Origin: Spirochaetia bacterium
Lineage (GTDB): Bacteria > Spirochaetota > UBA4802 > UBA5550
Assembly (NCBI GenBank): GCA_009885955.1
Contig: VFJS01000009.1
Span: forward strand, 42,384-106,383
Reading direction: 5' to 3'
Length of the DNA stretch: 64,000 bases
The notes beneath the pieces were generated by a model. It had not been told where the DNA came from. It saw only the letters and a list, made by a program, of their open reading frames with translations, and did not search any database. Made by a program: the position numbers and the translations under genes. Position 1 is the stretch's first letter. Every line of letters begins with the position of its first letter. Positions 1 through 9,719 of this stretch are shown here, one piece after another.

Positions 1-1
1 A

Positions 2-562
2 ACTCAACTTGGCAATCTGCCCGTAAAGATTCCTGATATAAAAAATGCAACTTTGAATTTTGATTCCAATATTATAAACAAAATTTTAAAAATTGAAAAT
101 ATGATTATAACTGGCCCTGATGTGAAAGGGTCAATAACCGGAACCGTAACAATAACTAATTTCGTACTAAACTCAACACTTGATCTCTTGGCAAATATCG
201 ATGCCCAGTCAAAAATCCTTAATGAATTCAGGGATTTACTTGGTTCATATACCGATAAGGATGGAAAAATTAAATTTAGAATTAAAGGGACATTGAACAA
301 TCCAAGAATTGAACCATCAGGTGCTGCTGATAGCTTAGAAAAGCAACCGGTCATTTCTGAAAGCAACCCTAAAAAAAATGAGAAATCAGAACAAAATCTC
401 TCTTCAGAAAACATTCAAAAGCAAACTGTTACCTCTGAACGCAATATTATCAAAAATGAAAATACGGAAAAAACAAAGGTTTCAGATGGAACAGACGAAG
501 AACCCTTACGATCCAGACGTGGAAATCGAAAAAAAGTACGCAGTCAAAATCCTGAGGATTAA
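2..562 (+). CDS. GspN/AsmA-like protein, C-terminal part (cut by window start)
   Basis: The reading frame is open from base 2 and ends at 562, so only the last ~186 residues are present; the TTG at 53 is not a credible start. The visible part has alternating short beta-like segments, then a stretch ending in FRIKGTLNNPRIEPSG, and then a low-complexity tail rich in Lys, Glu, Asn and Ser. A 'K-F-R-I-x-G-T-L-x-x-P' ending is typical of GspN and other AsmA-like beta-rich periplasmic proteins linked to type II secretion or lipid transport (family knowledge). The charged tail ends 31 bases before the next gene. The assignment rests on this short C-terminal pattern only; another AsmA-like protein is possible. 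Confidence 0.5.
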   Translation, partial: TQLGNLPVKIPDIKNATLNFDSNIINKILKIENMIITGPDVKGSITGTVTITNFVLNSTLDLLANIDAQSKILNEFRDLLGSYTDKDGKIKFRIKGTLNNPRIEPSGAADSLEKQPVISESNPKKNEKSEQNLSSENIQKQTVTSERNIIKNENTEKTKVSDGTDEEPLRSRRGNRKKVRSQNPED

Positions 563-593
563 CATGCAGTACTGAGTCTTAAGGGAAAATAAA

Positions 594-2312
594 GTGAAAA
601 TTGAACTTGCCAAACATTCCGGCTTCTGCCTCGGCGTTCGAAATGCAATTTTGAAGATGGTCGATGAGATAAATGCTTCAAATGATGAGATCTATGTTTA
701 CGGCCCACTGATTCATAATCCACAGACAATCACTGTACTCCAGAAAAGAGGCCTGAAGACCATTGAAAACCTTTCTGATATCAAAAATAAACAAATTGCA
801 GTCAGGACCCATGGAATAACGAATGCCGAAAATAAAAAAATTAAATCCTCAGCATCAAGAATCATTAATTTAACATGCCCGAGAGTTGCCAGAGTACAGT
901 CATTGATAAAAAAATATTCATCCACTGGGTATTTTACAATCATACTGGGGGATGAGAAACATGCCGAAGTTATCGGACTTAAGAGCTATGCAATTTCAGG
1001 TGTGAAAGTAATAGCCATGTTAGATGATATTGATAATATTCCATCTATGGAGAAATACCTTCTTGTTTCACAAACGACCCTCGACAGGGACCTCTTTGAT
1101 AAAATTGTGAGGATTCTGCAGCAAAAATTTGAAGATATCCTGATTATTGATACAATATGCAACTCAACAAAAAATAGACAGGTTGATGTTAAAAATGGAA
1201 TCGCAAGAGGTATCGATACTCTTGTTGTTGTTGGTGGCAAAAATTCTGCAAACACAAAACGGTTGGCCAGAATTGGTGAAGAACATAACATTAAGACATT
1301 ATATGTGGAATCAGAAGATGAAATAAACTATAGTGATTTTAAAAATTCAGAATATATTCTTGTTACCGCAGGTGCATCAACACCTGGCTGGATAATAAAT
1401 AATGTACTGGAGAAATTGTATGATGTCAAATTTAAAAAAGCAAATTTTATTATAAATATCATTAAAAATGTATTGGAATTCGTTGTCAGGACAAGCTTAC
1501 TTTCATCTGTTGCCGCATTTTTTTTTAGCCTCCTGCTCCAATACTTCGCAGGGATAACATACAATTATAGATTATCTCTTATTGCATTCATATACATTTT
1601 TTCAATGTATTCAATCAATAATTATTTTGACAGGGATTTTCTCAAAACATGCAATTCAAATAAATTTAAAATTTATGACAGGTTTGGTATACCACTTGTT
1701 GTATTATCTATTTTATCAATGATCATATCAATTAAATTTTCATATGATTCCGGGATAACAATTTTTATGGTTCTGATTTCTTCATATATTTTTGGGATAG
1801 CATATTCAACGGATTATGTTAAATATATAATTAAAATGCTACATTTATCCATACTCCGAAAAATTTATAACTCAAAAATAATTACCTATCTGGGCTGGTT
1901 ATATGTCATTATATTCCTGCCTTCCATTATCTATCCAATAGATATATATGAAATAATCAACTTTTCTATTTTCATTTTGAGTATAATTTTTTTCAGACAT
2001 TTTCTTATAGATGTCATTGCATTTCAAAGCGACCTGATTTTTGGGAGAGAGACAATTCCTGTTCTCATTGGAGTAAAAAATATTACCATCCTTGCCATAA
2101 TAATATCTTTTCTTTCAATTCTGACACTTGTAGCATTTGCATTTTTAAGAAATAACATGCTTATTTTAATATTTAGCATCAATATAATTTATTACTATGT
2201 TTTATTGAATAAAATTAAAAATGCAAATTACCTGATATCATTAAAGTATGAAGTTCTGGTTGATTTTAATTTCATACTAATGATTTTCTTTTTTTATATT
2301 ACCACATCCTGA
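594..2312 (+). CDS. ispH: IspH-UbiA fusion: HMBPP reductase with C-terminal membrane prenyltransferase domain
   Basis: Residues 1-~285 are 4-hydroxy-3-methylbut-2-enyl diphosphate reductase, the last MEP-pathway enzyme making IPP and DMAPP. The three [4Fe-4S] ligands are visible as Cys12 (SGFCLGVR), Cys95 (NLTCPR) and Cys189 (DTICNST), with His41, His73 (RTHGIT), His123 (EKHAEV) and the VSQTTLD motif. Residues ~300-572 are very hydrophobic, with about eight or nine membrane segments, and match the UbiA superfamily: the first Asp-rich motif is NNYFDRDFL and the second is DVIAFQSDLIFGRETIPVL. UbiA proteins transfer prenyl groups to aromatic or other acceptors. The start is GTG at 594, preceded by AAGGGA. 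The frame is continuous across the junction, so this is a true fusion in the sequence. The acceptor of the prenyltransferase domain cannot be told from sequence. Confidence 0.9.
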   Translation: MKIELAKHSGFCLGVRNAILKMVDEINASNDEIYVYGPLIHNPQTITVLQKRGLKTIENLSDIKNKQIAVRTHGITNAENKKIKSSASRIINLTCPRVARVQSLIKKYSSTGYFTIILGDEKHAEVIGLKSYAISGVKVIAMLDDIDNIPSMEKYLLVSQTTLDRDLFDKIVRILQQKFEDILIIDTICNSTKNRQVDVKNGIARGIDTLVVVGGKNSANTKRLARIGEEHNIKTLYVESEDEINYSDFKNSEYILVTAGASTPGWIINNVLEKLYDVKFKKANFIINIIKNVLEFVVRTSLLSSVAAFFFSLLLQYFAGITYNYRLSLIAFIYIFSMYSINNYFDRDFLKTCNSNKFKIYDRFGIPLVVLSILSMIISIKFSYDSGITIFMVLISSYIFGIAYSTDYVKYIIKMLHLSILRKIYNSKIITYLGWLYVIIFLPSIIYPIDIYEIINFSIFILSIIFFRHFLIDVIAFQSDLIFGRETIPVLIGVKNITILAIIISFLSILTLVAFAFLRNNMLILIFSINIIYYYVLLNKIKNANYLISLKYEVLVDFNFILMIFFFYITTS

Positions 2313-2477
2313 AATAATAAAATAAATATTTTTTATGCATAATGTATTTTATTTAATTCTAACGATAATATATTATTGAACTATTCAGGAATGACAGGGT
2401 AGTTAAAAAAACGTACCGGGAACGCTTTCATCTTAACCAGAAATTTTGTAAATATTTTCTCGAGTAGGATTATTTAG

Positions 2478-3338
2478 ATGCTTATAAACTCCAACACAAT
2501 ACTTTACTGCATTTTTGGGAATCCTGCTCGGCACTCCTTTTCGCCTATTCTTCATAATTATGCATTTGCTCTGCATAATATCAATGCAGTATATCTTGCT
2601 TTTGAAATCGATTCTATCAAAAAAGGTATTGAATCATTCAGGACATTAGGTATCAATGGCGCCAGCATAACAATACCATTTAAGATAGAAGTAATCAATT
2701 ACATAGATGAAATAGATTCACTTTCATCCCAAATCGGTTCTGTAAATACGCTCAGAAATGAGAATGGGAAAATTAAAGGTTATAATACAGACGGATCTGG
2801 CGCTGTTCGTGCACTAATGAATAATAATGTAAAAATTGAAAATAGAAATGTTATGATAATCGGAAATGGGGGATCGGCCAGAGCCATTGCTTTTAGTCTA
2901 TTAAAAGAGTCAGGAAATATATTTATAGCTGGAAGAGATAGAAATAAGGTATCCGGTTTAGCTAAAGATTTAAAATCTTTTTATGATCATGTTGATACTA
3001 TTGAATTAATTCAAATAAATAAAAATTTTATGAAAAACATTGATATAATAATAAATACGACCCCTATTGGGATGAGACCAAACATCAATTCCACCCCTCT
3101 AGATTCAGATTTATTAGACGAGAGCCATGTTGTTTTTGATATTGTTTATTCTCCTGAAATAACCAGATTTTTACATGATGCAATCGAAAAAAAATGCAAA
3201 ATAATTAAAGGCATTGATATGCTGATTTATCAAGGCATCAAACAGTTTGAAATTTGGACAGGAATAAAACCTTTGGAAAACAAAATAATTGAGTATATGA
3301 CTTTGTATTTCTCGGGAAGAATAAATGAGTATAAATAG
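2478..3338 (+). CDS. aroE: Shikimate dehydrogenase
   Basis: This enzyme reduces 3-dehydroshikimate to shikimate with NADPH in the chorismate pathway. The 286-residue protein has the normal family length. Substrate-binding SFSP is seen near the N-terminus (NPARHSFSPILHN), the catalytic Lys in ASITIPFK, the catalytic Asp in YNTDGSG, a Rossmann glycine motif in IGNGGSARA, and NTTPIGM in the cofactor domain. The gene overlaps the following folC by 14 bases, which suggests co-transcription and translational coupling. The 165-base AT-rich gap in front of it may hold its own promoter, but no clear one is seen. Confidence 0.93.
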   Translation: MLINSNTILYCIFGNPARHSFSPILHNYAFALHNINAVYLAFEIDSIKKGIESFRTLGINGASITIPFKIEVINYIDEIDSLSSQIGSVNTLRNENGKIKGYNTDGSGAVRALMNNNVKIENRNVMIIGNGGSARAIAFSLLKESGNIFIAGRDRNKVSGLAKDLKSFYDHVDTIELIQINKNFMKNIDIIINTTPIGMRPNINSTPLDSDLLDESHVVFDIVYSPEITRFLHDAIEKKCKIIKGIDMLIYQGIKQFEIWTGIKPLENKIIEYMTLYFSGRINEYK

Positions 3339-4614
3339 ACTCAACCGATTCATAAATAATGAAAATATTACAGAATATAAAAATTATACTCTTTCAAATA
3401 TTATTGCGCTCTTAAAAGCTATTGGAAATCCACATGAAAAACTAAAATTTTTTCATATCGCCGGTACTAATGGAAAAGGGTCAGTCTCCTATATGCTGAA
3501 TAATATACTAATTAATTCAGGGTATAAGACAGGACTTTTTATTTCACCTCATCTTGTTCGTATAAATGAACGAATTCAAATTAATAGTGTCGAGATATCC
3601 GACAATACACTCAATCAATATATTGAAGAAATTATTGATGTTATCGATAATTCAGGAAATTTATTCCCAACATATTTTGATATTTTAACTGTCATAGGAT
3701 TAAAATATTTCTTTGAAAATAGTGTCGAAATATGTATTATGGAAACCGGCATGGGCGGGCGCCTTGATTCAACAAATGTAATCACCCCCCTCTGTTCTAT
3801 AATTACTGATATATCCATGGACCATGTTAACATTCTCGGTTCAGATATTAGAGAAATTGCTATTGAAAAATCAGGTATAATTAAACACAACATTCCTGTT
3901 GTAACATCTAATTCAGATAATTCAGCAATTGAAATCATCAGAAAAAAATGTGTTGAATCCGATTCGACTTTATTTCAGCTTAATAAAGATTTTATTGCCG
4001 AAGATGTTGTAAATACCGATAATGGGTATATATATAACCTAAAATTTTTTCACCCATCTGAAAAAATTGAAATATTAAAAATTACTATAAATCTCATTGT
4101 ATCTGCACAGATAAAAAATTCATCCATAGTCATCGCTTCGCTGTTGGCTGTTGCCGAGAAACTCAATAAAGTCAATCATGAAAGCATAAGACGAGGCATA
4201 TTAAATGTCAACATCCCAGGCAGATTTGAAATATTATCTGTTACACCTTTAATTATTTTCGATCCGGCACACAACACTGGAGCAATAAAAGTAATAATGG
4301 ATACTCTTAATCTGAGATACAGAAAAATAAAATTATGTCTCATTATATCAATTATGAAAGACAAAGAGTATGATACAATTATTAAACTTTTAACAGATTC
4401 CGGGGCATTTATAATTTATTATGAGTTAGATGATAATAGAGTTTATAGGCCTTCGATAAATAGAAATTTATTGATACAAACCATAGCATCCAACACAGAC
4501 AGCCTTGTAAAAATACTAAATAATAAATTGAAAGATTTTGATCTGTTCCTGTTCACAGGCTCTTTCAGATTGTACGAAACTGCTATTGAATGTAAAAAAA
4601 GATTGAAATTATAA
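3325..4614 (+). CDS. folC: Folylpolyglutamate synthase / dihydrofolate synthase
   Basis: This is a Mur-ligase-family enzyme that adds glutamate to dihydropteroate and/or tetrahydrofolates using ATP. The P-loop is seen in IAGTNGKGSVSYML (about residue 46), followed by FISPHLVRINERI, the METGMGGRLDSTN motif, and the DISMDHVNILG stretch that binds metal and ATP. The late DPAHN motif marks the C-terminal domain. Length (429 residues) fits FolC. It starts inside the end of aroE (ATG at 3325), so the two are probably translationally coupled. Whether it has both activities or only one cannot be told from the sequence. Confidence 0.92.
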   Translation: MSINRLNRFINNENITEYKNYTLSNIIALLKAIGNPHEKLKFFHIAGTNGKGSVSYMLNNILINSGYKTGLFISPHLVRINERIQINSVEISDNTLNQYIEEIIDVIDNSGNLFPTYFDILTVIGLKYFFENSVEICIMETGMGGRLDSTNVITPLCSIITDISMDHVNILGSDIREIAIEKSGIIKHNIPVVTSNSDNSAIEIIRKKCVESDSTLFQLNKDFIAEDVVNTDNGYIYNLKFFHPSEKIEILKITINLIVSAQIKNSSIVIASLLAVAEKLNKVNHESIRRGILNVNIPGRFEILSVTPLIIFDPAHNTGAIKVIMDTLNLRYRKIKLCLIISIMKDKEYDTIIKLLTDSGAFIIYYELDDNRVYRPSINRNLLIQTIASNTDSLVKILNNKLKDFDLFLFTGSFRLYETAIECKKRLKL

Positions 4615-4640
4615 TTCTATGTATGTAATATTTTCATATT

Positions 4641-5600
4641 ATGAATAATAACAACATTAAATCACTTCTTATATCTATCAGGGAAACCATTAAAAAAGGG
4701 ATAGATGGCGAATTTTCAGTTATTGAGATCAGGAATGAATATATAAAATTGTATACTATTTATGATAATATCATTAAACTTCAAAATATAAATCCAGTTG
4801 GTAGTTTCCTTAAGGGAATTTTTTATAACCATAATATTAAAAATTTTTCTAAAATAACAGCTCTTTATATTTCAAAAAATGATACTGCAGATCAGATTTG
4901 TTATTTTGGAGATGTGCAACTTGGGAATATTATCAACAAATTTATAAATGAAAAAAAATCAGCAGGCGTACTCCCATTCCTCAAGCCTGAAAAAATTATT
5001 ATAGATGATAATAACAACCTGACCTATTTATTATACCTGCAAACAATAGAGTGCGCAGATGATGTTCAGCTGATTTCTGCAACAATAACATCTTCCCATT
5101 TTTTCAATGAAGAACAGTTCCTCTTTTTAAATAAAGTTATCTGCCTTATTTATAAAAAAATGTTACATATTTCATCGGGCGGTTTCATAGATTTCTTTGA
5201 TATAATATCAAAGAAAATAATTGAATATATCAATACCGAAGGGACTACATCAGTTCAATTATTTGTATTCCAGAGTTTAAAGGAAATTTTTCAGGATTCT
5301 GCTATTTCTGTTTATAATGACATTAGCAGAAATATTCATAATACACTGAAAAAGTACTTCAGCAGAAATTCAAAAATATTCGTCCTTTCACTAACACAAT
5401 ATATTGTTCTGAGCCAGGAAGAAGTCTCACATGAAAATGTCAAGAAAAAGAATTCAAAAATAAATTTCACCTATAATGAACTTCTTATTCCTTATGAAAC
5501 AATATTGATTGAAACAAAAGATTTTCAATCAATATATAAATTCTGGGATGAAGTTTTTATTATCAATAACTATATTTCTGCAGGCGATATCAGGCTTTGA
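4641..5600 (+). CDS. Unknown protein, 319 residues
   Basis: I do not recognise this protein. It has no signal peptide or membrane segment, and is rich in Ile, Asn and Lys like its neighbours. The middle part (about residues 40-180) alternates beta-like and helical stretches in a way that would fit a GAF-like fold, but no diagnostic residues are visible, so this is only a guess. It lies 26 bases after folC on the same strand and ends 4 bases before the end of the convergent gpsA fusion gene, so it is probably the last gene of an aroE-folC transcript. Confidence 0.7.
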   Translation: MNNNNIKSLLISIRETIKKGIDGEFSVIEIRNEYIKLYTIYDNIIKLQNINPVGSFLKGIFYNHNIKNFSKITALYISKNDTADQICYFGDVQLGNIINKFINEKKSAGVLPFLKPEKIIIDDNNNLTYLLYLQTIECADDVQLISATITSSHFFNEEQFLFLNKVICLIYKKMLHISSGGFIDFFDIISKKIIEYINTEGTTSVQLFVFQSLKEIFQDSAISVYNDISRNIHNTLKKYFSRNSKIFVLSLTQYIVLSQEEVSHENVKKKNSKINFTYNELLIPYETILIETKDFQSIYKFWDEVFIINNYISAGDIRL

Positions 5601-5604
5601 ATTA

Positions 5605-7746
5605 TTAAAGCATTTCTCCTTCTTCAATTTTAATTCTGAAATCATTATTTATTGAATCATTCTGCCATATTTCACCAATAACTTCAGATAGTTTATTTTC
5701 TGATTTATTATTCATTGTGTAATCTGAGAGATATATTGGATCTGAAAAATTAATTCTAATTTTACTGTCAAAATATTTCGAAATAGAGATTTTTTTTGCT
5801 TCACCTGCCACATTATTCTTCCGGTATAGTATTTCCACTGGAATCAAAACAATTTCAACAGTATTCTTGTAGATTGATTCAAGCAGAATATCAAAAAAAT
5901 CATCCGGGACGATAATATTTTTATCTATGACTTCTGGTTTATGTTGTGGAAAATAAAGGAGTGATACACCATGCTCTATCATAACAGAAATATATTCACA
6001 GAGCGATTCCCTGTAAACGACATTTGATATCCTGTCAGCATCAACAATAAATCCGCCTGAAAGTTGCAGGTATAATTTATCCCAATCAGATGTAATCATG
6101 TCACGGCTTACAAAAAATCTGGGAATGGGAAATCTGCTTTTCTTTATTGCATAAAGTGCGCAAACAAAGTCATGGTAATCTTTGAATGTGGAAACAAATA
6201 TCATGCTTGCAGATTTATTTATCTGATGTATTTTTTCAAAATTTCCTGAGATTTCAATCCTGTTTTCAGGGGATGAGAAGAATTTGATGAAGTTAATGAT
6301 CTGTACATATTTAAGAAAAAACCAGCTCACAGTAGAATTATAGTTATCAATAATACTCTTAACATATAGTTGTGCCAGAGCTTCAATTGAAGATTTATAA
6401 TTATCATCATCAAGATTGTTTAAAATATTTAACTCATTTTTTTTAATCTTTTTTAAGTTGTTTTTTAAATAATAGTTTGAGAATTGCAGAAGATTATCGA
6501 CAACTTCTCCCTTTTTATCCTTATATTTACTCTCTTCTCCATCAGGAATAAATTTTTGATAAGTCCTTTGTGTAATTATATTTACATAAGCATGACCTGT
6601 AACATTTTCAAGCCCCTTCTTTCTGTCAGAAATCTGTATTTTTGTCTCAAGGTATATCTGCTCAAATTTTTCTGGATTTTTAATCGTCTCGATCAGCAGT
6701 GACGGATTTTTTTTATTAAGGAGAACCTCATAGAGTGACCTGTATACCGGTATCGATATTTTGTGTTCTTCTGCAAGTTCAATTAATGGCTCTATTGCAT
6801 ATGCCCCTTCAGCAAGATAATTTAATTTTTTACTCATCTTTTCAATTATCTCTTCAGGTTTGAATCTTAATATAAACCTGTCAATCAAGTCCAGGCTTTT
6901 TTTTCTCTGCATGATCTGCATAGATATCTCTCTGCCGAACCTTCTGTTTCTGCTATGATTGCTTAAAGCAGTAGCCACCAGGTCGCCAAGACCGGAAATA
7001 TCAATGATAGTTTCCTGCCTCGCGTCAAATAGTTTAGCCAGTCTTAGCATCTCCTTTAATGCTTCAGATATAAGGGCTCCGGTAAGGTTGTCTCCACATT
7101 TGGGAAGGACTGAAATCATTCCTGCTGCTATTGCCGCAGGATTTTTTAATATTCCTCCAACTTCTACACCGAGTATATCGTCGGTCTCCCTGCACTGCAT
7201 ATAATCATTTGATATTAATTTTACGAATACTTTTCTTGAGAGATTAGATTTACATGCTACATTAAGGCAGGTGTGGTATTTATTTCTGACTTCTTCAGCA
7301 TGGCTTGGACCATAAATAGCCACGACTTTATTTTTAAATTTTGGAATACCTTTTTCTATTGTTTGAGAAATTGTAAGAGTTTTATGATTAACCTTGCAAA
7401 ACCCCTTTGTCAAAAAACCGAGATATGTTTTTTCAGAAATATATTTCCCTATCCTCAATGATATATCATGGACAACCTTTGACGGTGTTGCTATAATTAT
7501 AGCATTTGAGTTAATTACAGATTCTTTAATGCTTGATGTGGCAGTGATGTTGTTGGGCAGGAGAAAACCGGGAAGATATTGAAAATTTTCCTTCCGGTTA
7601 TTAATTCCACTAACAACGCTCTTTTCATAAGCCCATAGAATTACTTTCATTTCAGGATTATTTTCAGCTATGGCTATTGCAATGCATGTGCCCCAGGAAC
7701 CTGCGCCAATAATCGAAACTTCCTTGATGCTTCCAATACTTGTCAT
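5605..7746 (-). CDS. gpsA: Glycerol-3-phosphate dehydrogenase fused to a degenerate PlsB-like acyltransferase domain
   Basis: Residues 1-~345 are NAD(P)-dependent sn-glycerol-3-phosphate dehydrogenase, which makes G3P for phospholipids. The Rossmann motif GAGSWGT is near residue 15. Also visible are YGPSHAEEV, the Lys of GGILKNPAAIAAG, and SGLGDLVATALSNHSRNRRFG. A Lys/Asn-rich linker (~380-450) leads into residues ~450-713. These align by pattern with PlsB-type acyltransferases: FVSTFKDYHDFV at the place of motif I, SGGFIVDADR at motif II, a YFPQHKPE segment at motif III, and EIVLIPVEILYRK at motif IV. In motif I the usual catalytic His of HX4D aligns with Phe, and the GTRS-type motif III is replaced, so the domain is probably not a normal acyltransferase. 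No TM segment is obvious. The family call for the second half is inference from motif spacing. Confidence 0.85.
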   Translation of the reverse strand: MTSIGSIKEVSIIGAGSWGTCIAIAIAENNPEMKVILWAYEKSVVSGINNRKENFQYLPGFLLPNNITATSSIKESVINSNAIIIATPSKVVHDISLRIGKYISEKTYLGFLTKGFCKVNHKTLTISQTIEKGIPKFKNKVVAIYGPSHAEEVRNKYHTCLNVACKSNLSRKVFVKLISNDYMQCRETDDILGVEVGGILKNPAAIAAGMISVLPKCGDNLTGALISEALKEMLRLAKLFDARQETIIDISGLGDLVATALSNHSRNRRFGREISMQIMQRKKSLDLIDRFILRFKPEEIIEKMSKKLNYLAEGAYAIEPLIELAEEHKISIPVYRSLYEVLLNKKNPSLLIETIKNPEKFEQIYLETKIQISDRKKGLENVTGHAYVNIITQRTYQKFIPDGEESKYKDKKGEVVDNLLQFSNYYLKNNLKKIKKNELNILNNLDDDNYKSSIEALAQLYVKSIIDNYNSTVSWFFLKYVQIINFIKFFSSPENRIEISGNFEKIHQINKSASMIFVSTFKDYHDFVCALYAIKKSRFPIPRFFVSRDMITSDWDKLYLQLSGGFIVDADRISNVVYRESLCEYISVMIEHGVSLLYFPQHKPEVIDKNIIVPDDFFDILLESIYKNTVEIVLIPVEILYRKNNVAGEAKKISISKYFDSKIRINFSDPIYLSDYTMNNKSENKLSEVIGEIWQNDSINNDFRIKIEEGEML

Positions 7747-7807
7747 GTTATTTATTTCATATCAACAAAAATAATTTGAGATGGTTTCCCCTGAAAAGAT
7801 GATAAAA

Positions 7808-7837
7808 TTAATTGAAGGTATTATTACTTTCAATTAA
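7808..7837 (-). terminator. Possible rpoD terminator
   Basis: A perfect 9-bp inverted repeat, TTAATTGAA / TTCAATTAA, with a 12-base loop lies about 43 bases downstream of the rpoD stop on the minus strand and is followed there by TTTTATC. The stem is AT-only except one G-C pair, so its strength as an intrinsic terminator is doubtful. Confidence 0.4.
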
Positions 7838-7879
7838 AGTCAATAAGTTTTAATATGAAAAATGAAATAGTAGAAAAAT

Positions 7880-9640
7880 CTACATATAATCGAGATAATC
7901 CTTTAATTTTCGAGCTCTAGTGGGGTGCCTGAGTCTTCTTAAGGCTTTTGCTTCAATTTGTCTTATCCGTTCACGGGTAACTTTGAAAACATAACCTACT
8001 TCTTCCAGGGTATGAGAATATCCATCATCAAGTCCGAACCGCATCCTTATGACTTTCTGCTCCCTGGCAGGGAGTGTGCTCAGAACTGTTGTTATCTGTT
8101 CATTTAACAATCTATAAGCCGCTGTATTTGCAGGTGAATCTATTTCTTTATCTTCAATAAAATCACCAAGTAAAGAATCCTCTTCTTCTCCAACCGGAGT
8201 TTCAAGGGAGATTGGCTCACGCGCAACATTTTTTACAGCCTTAACCCTTGAAATGGGCCATCCAAGCCTGTCGGCCAGTTCTTCTGAGGCAGGTTCCCGA
8301 CCGAATTCCTGTTGAAAAAGCCTGGTCTCCCTCATAACCTTATTTATTTGTTCTATCATATGGACAGGTACACGAATTGTTCGCGCCTGATCAGATATGG
8401 CCCTTGTAATTGCCTGCCGTATCCACCATGTGGCATATGTTGAAAATTTATATCCTTTTCTATACTCAAATTTGTCTACAGCTTTGATAAGACCAATATT
8501 GCCTTCCTGAATCAAATCAAAAAAATGCATACCCCTGTTGGCATATTTTTTAGCAATAGAAACTACAAGCCTGAGATTAGCGTTGATAAGCTCTCTTTTT
8601 GCAATGGATATCTTTTTGTATCCTTCGGAAATCTGTTTACCCCATCTCATAATATCGTCAGCTGATGCTCCAGCCTCCTGCTCAATGCGTCGAATTTTCC
8701 GCTCATTATTCCTGATATCTTTAACTATATTCAGCAGATCTTCCTTGTTTGTCAATTCCAGCTTTTTTAATATGTCACGAATATCCTCGCCCTTTTCAAC
8801 TTTCCTGGCGAAATGTTTAAGCTCCTTAAGATCAAGACCGTATTTTTCCTGAACAAGATCAAAAAAGAAATGAGTATCTTTAATTCTGTTTACCATTGAT
8901 CTTATTTTACTGGACAGTTTTGAAATCTCGTTTTCATTTACGCCAATCTCTTCAATGGCCTTTCTGATTTTATCCTTTGATTCCTTTTGTTTGGCAAGAT
9001 AGTCTTTGGCAGCATCAGATTCCATGTCGACTTTTTTCAACTTACTGCTCAACTTTAAAACCTTGGTATCTTCCTCGATAATAATTTTCATCTTCTCATT
9101 ATACTTTTTTTCGAGGGAGTCCATATCTACAGAAGAGAAATAATACATTTTGTTTACTTTTAAAACTTCAGTAAGCTTAATTTTACCGCTTTTTACTTTA
9201 TTATGGTTTTTGATGAATTCATTGATTAATAACGTAGAATCCAGGACAGCTTTTTCAATTAAAATCTCGCCATCCTCTATACGTTTTGCCAGGTTTACCT
9301 CCTGATCGCCTGAAAGAAGAGATACCCGGCCGATTTCACGGAGATATAGTCTTATAGGATCATCAATAGCATTGCTGTCGCCTGCTGCCGCAGCTTTTTT
9401 TGATGTGGCACCTTTTTTAGCTTTTACAACGCCGCTTACTTTTTTTGTGGCTTCTTCGACAACATCAATTCCCATCTGATTAAGCAGAATGAATATTTCA
9501 TCGATTTTTTCGGAATTCAGTAGTTTATCAGGTATTATATCATTTATTTCATCATAGGTAACTTCATGGTTTAATTTTCCAATTTCGATTAACTTTTTAA
9601 CTTCAGCAATATTTTCTAAAACTAAGTCATTCTTGCTCAT
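7880..9640 (-). CDS. rpoD: Primary sigma factor RpoD (sigma-70)
   Basis: This is the housekeeping sigma subunit of RNA polymerase. Residues 1-~80 look like region 1.1. Region 1.2 is [20 protein letters not shown], followed by a charged non-conserved insertion (~125-340). Region 2 contains [18 protein letters not shown], the [19 protein letters not shown] core and the [13 protein letters not shown] segment that reads the -10 element. Region 3 follows with [12 protein letters not shown]. Region 4 carries [15 protein letters not shown] and the [20 protein letters not shown] helix-turn-helix that reads the -35 element. Full length (586 residues) and intact. It lies 79 bases downstream of dnaG on the same strand, the classic dnaG-rpoD order of the macromolecular synthesis operon. 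Confidence 0.97.
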   Translation of the reverse strand: MSKNDLVLENIAEVKKLIEIGKLNHEVTYDEINDIIPDKLLNSEKIDEIFILLNQMGIDVVEEATKKVSGVVKAKKGATSKKAAAAGDSNAIDDPIRLYLREIGRVSLLSGDQEVNLAKRIEDGEILIEKAVLDSTLLINEFIKNHNKVKSGKIKLTEVLKVNKMYYFSSVDMDSLEKKYNEKMKIIIEEDTKVLKLSSKLKKVDMESDAAKDYLAKQKESKDKIRKAIEEIGVNENEISKLSSKIRSMVNRIKDTHFFFDLVQEKYGLDLKELKHFARKVEKGEDIRDILKKLELTNKEDLLNIVKDIRNNERKIRRIEQEAGASADDIMRWGKQISEGYKKISIAKRELINANLRLVVSIAKKYANRGMHFFDLIQEGNIGLIKAVDKFEYRKGYKFSTYATWWIRQAITRAISDQARTIRVPVHMIEQINKVMRETRLFQQEFGREPASEELADRLGWPISRVKAVKNVAREPISLETPVGEEEDSLLGDFIEDKEIDSPANTAAYRLLNEQITTVLSTLPAREQKVIRMRFGLDDGYSHTLEEVGYVFKVTRERIRQIEAKALRRLRHPTRARKLKDYLDYM

Positions 9641-9719
9641 TCTATGTTTTACCCCTTGAAAATTATATTACAGTATGATTAACCAATATTTTGCTGTTGG
9701 AACAGTTTACTTCATCCGT

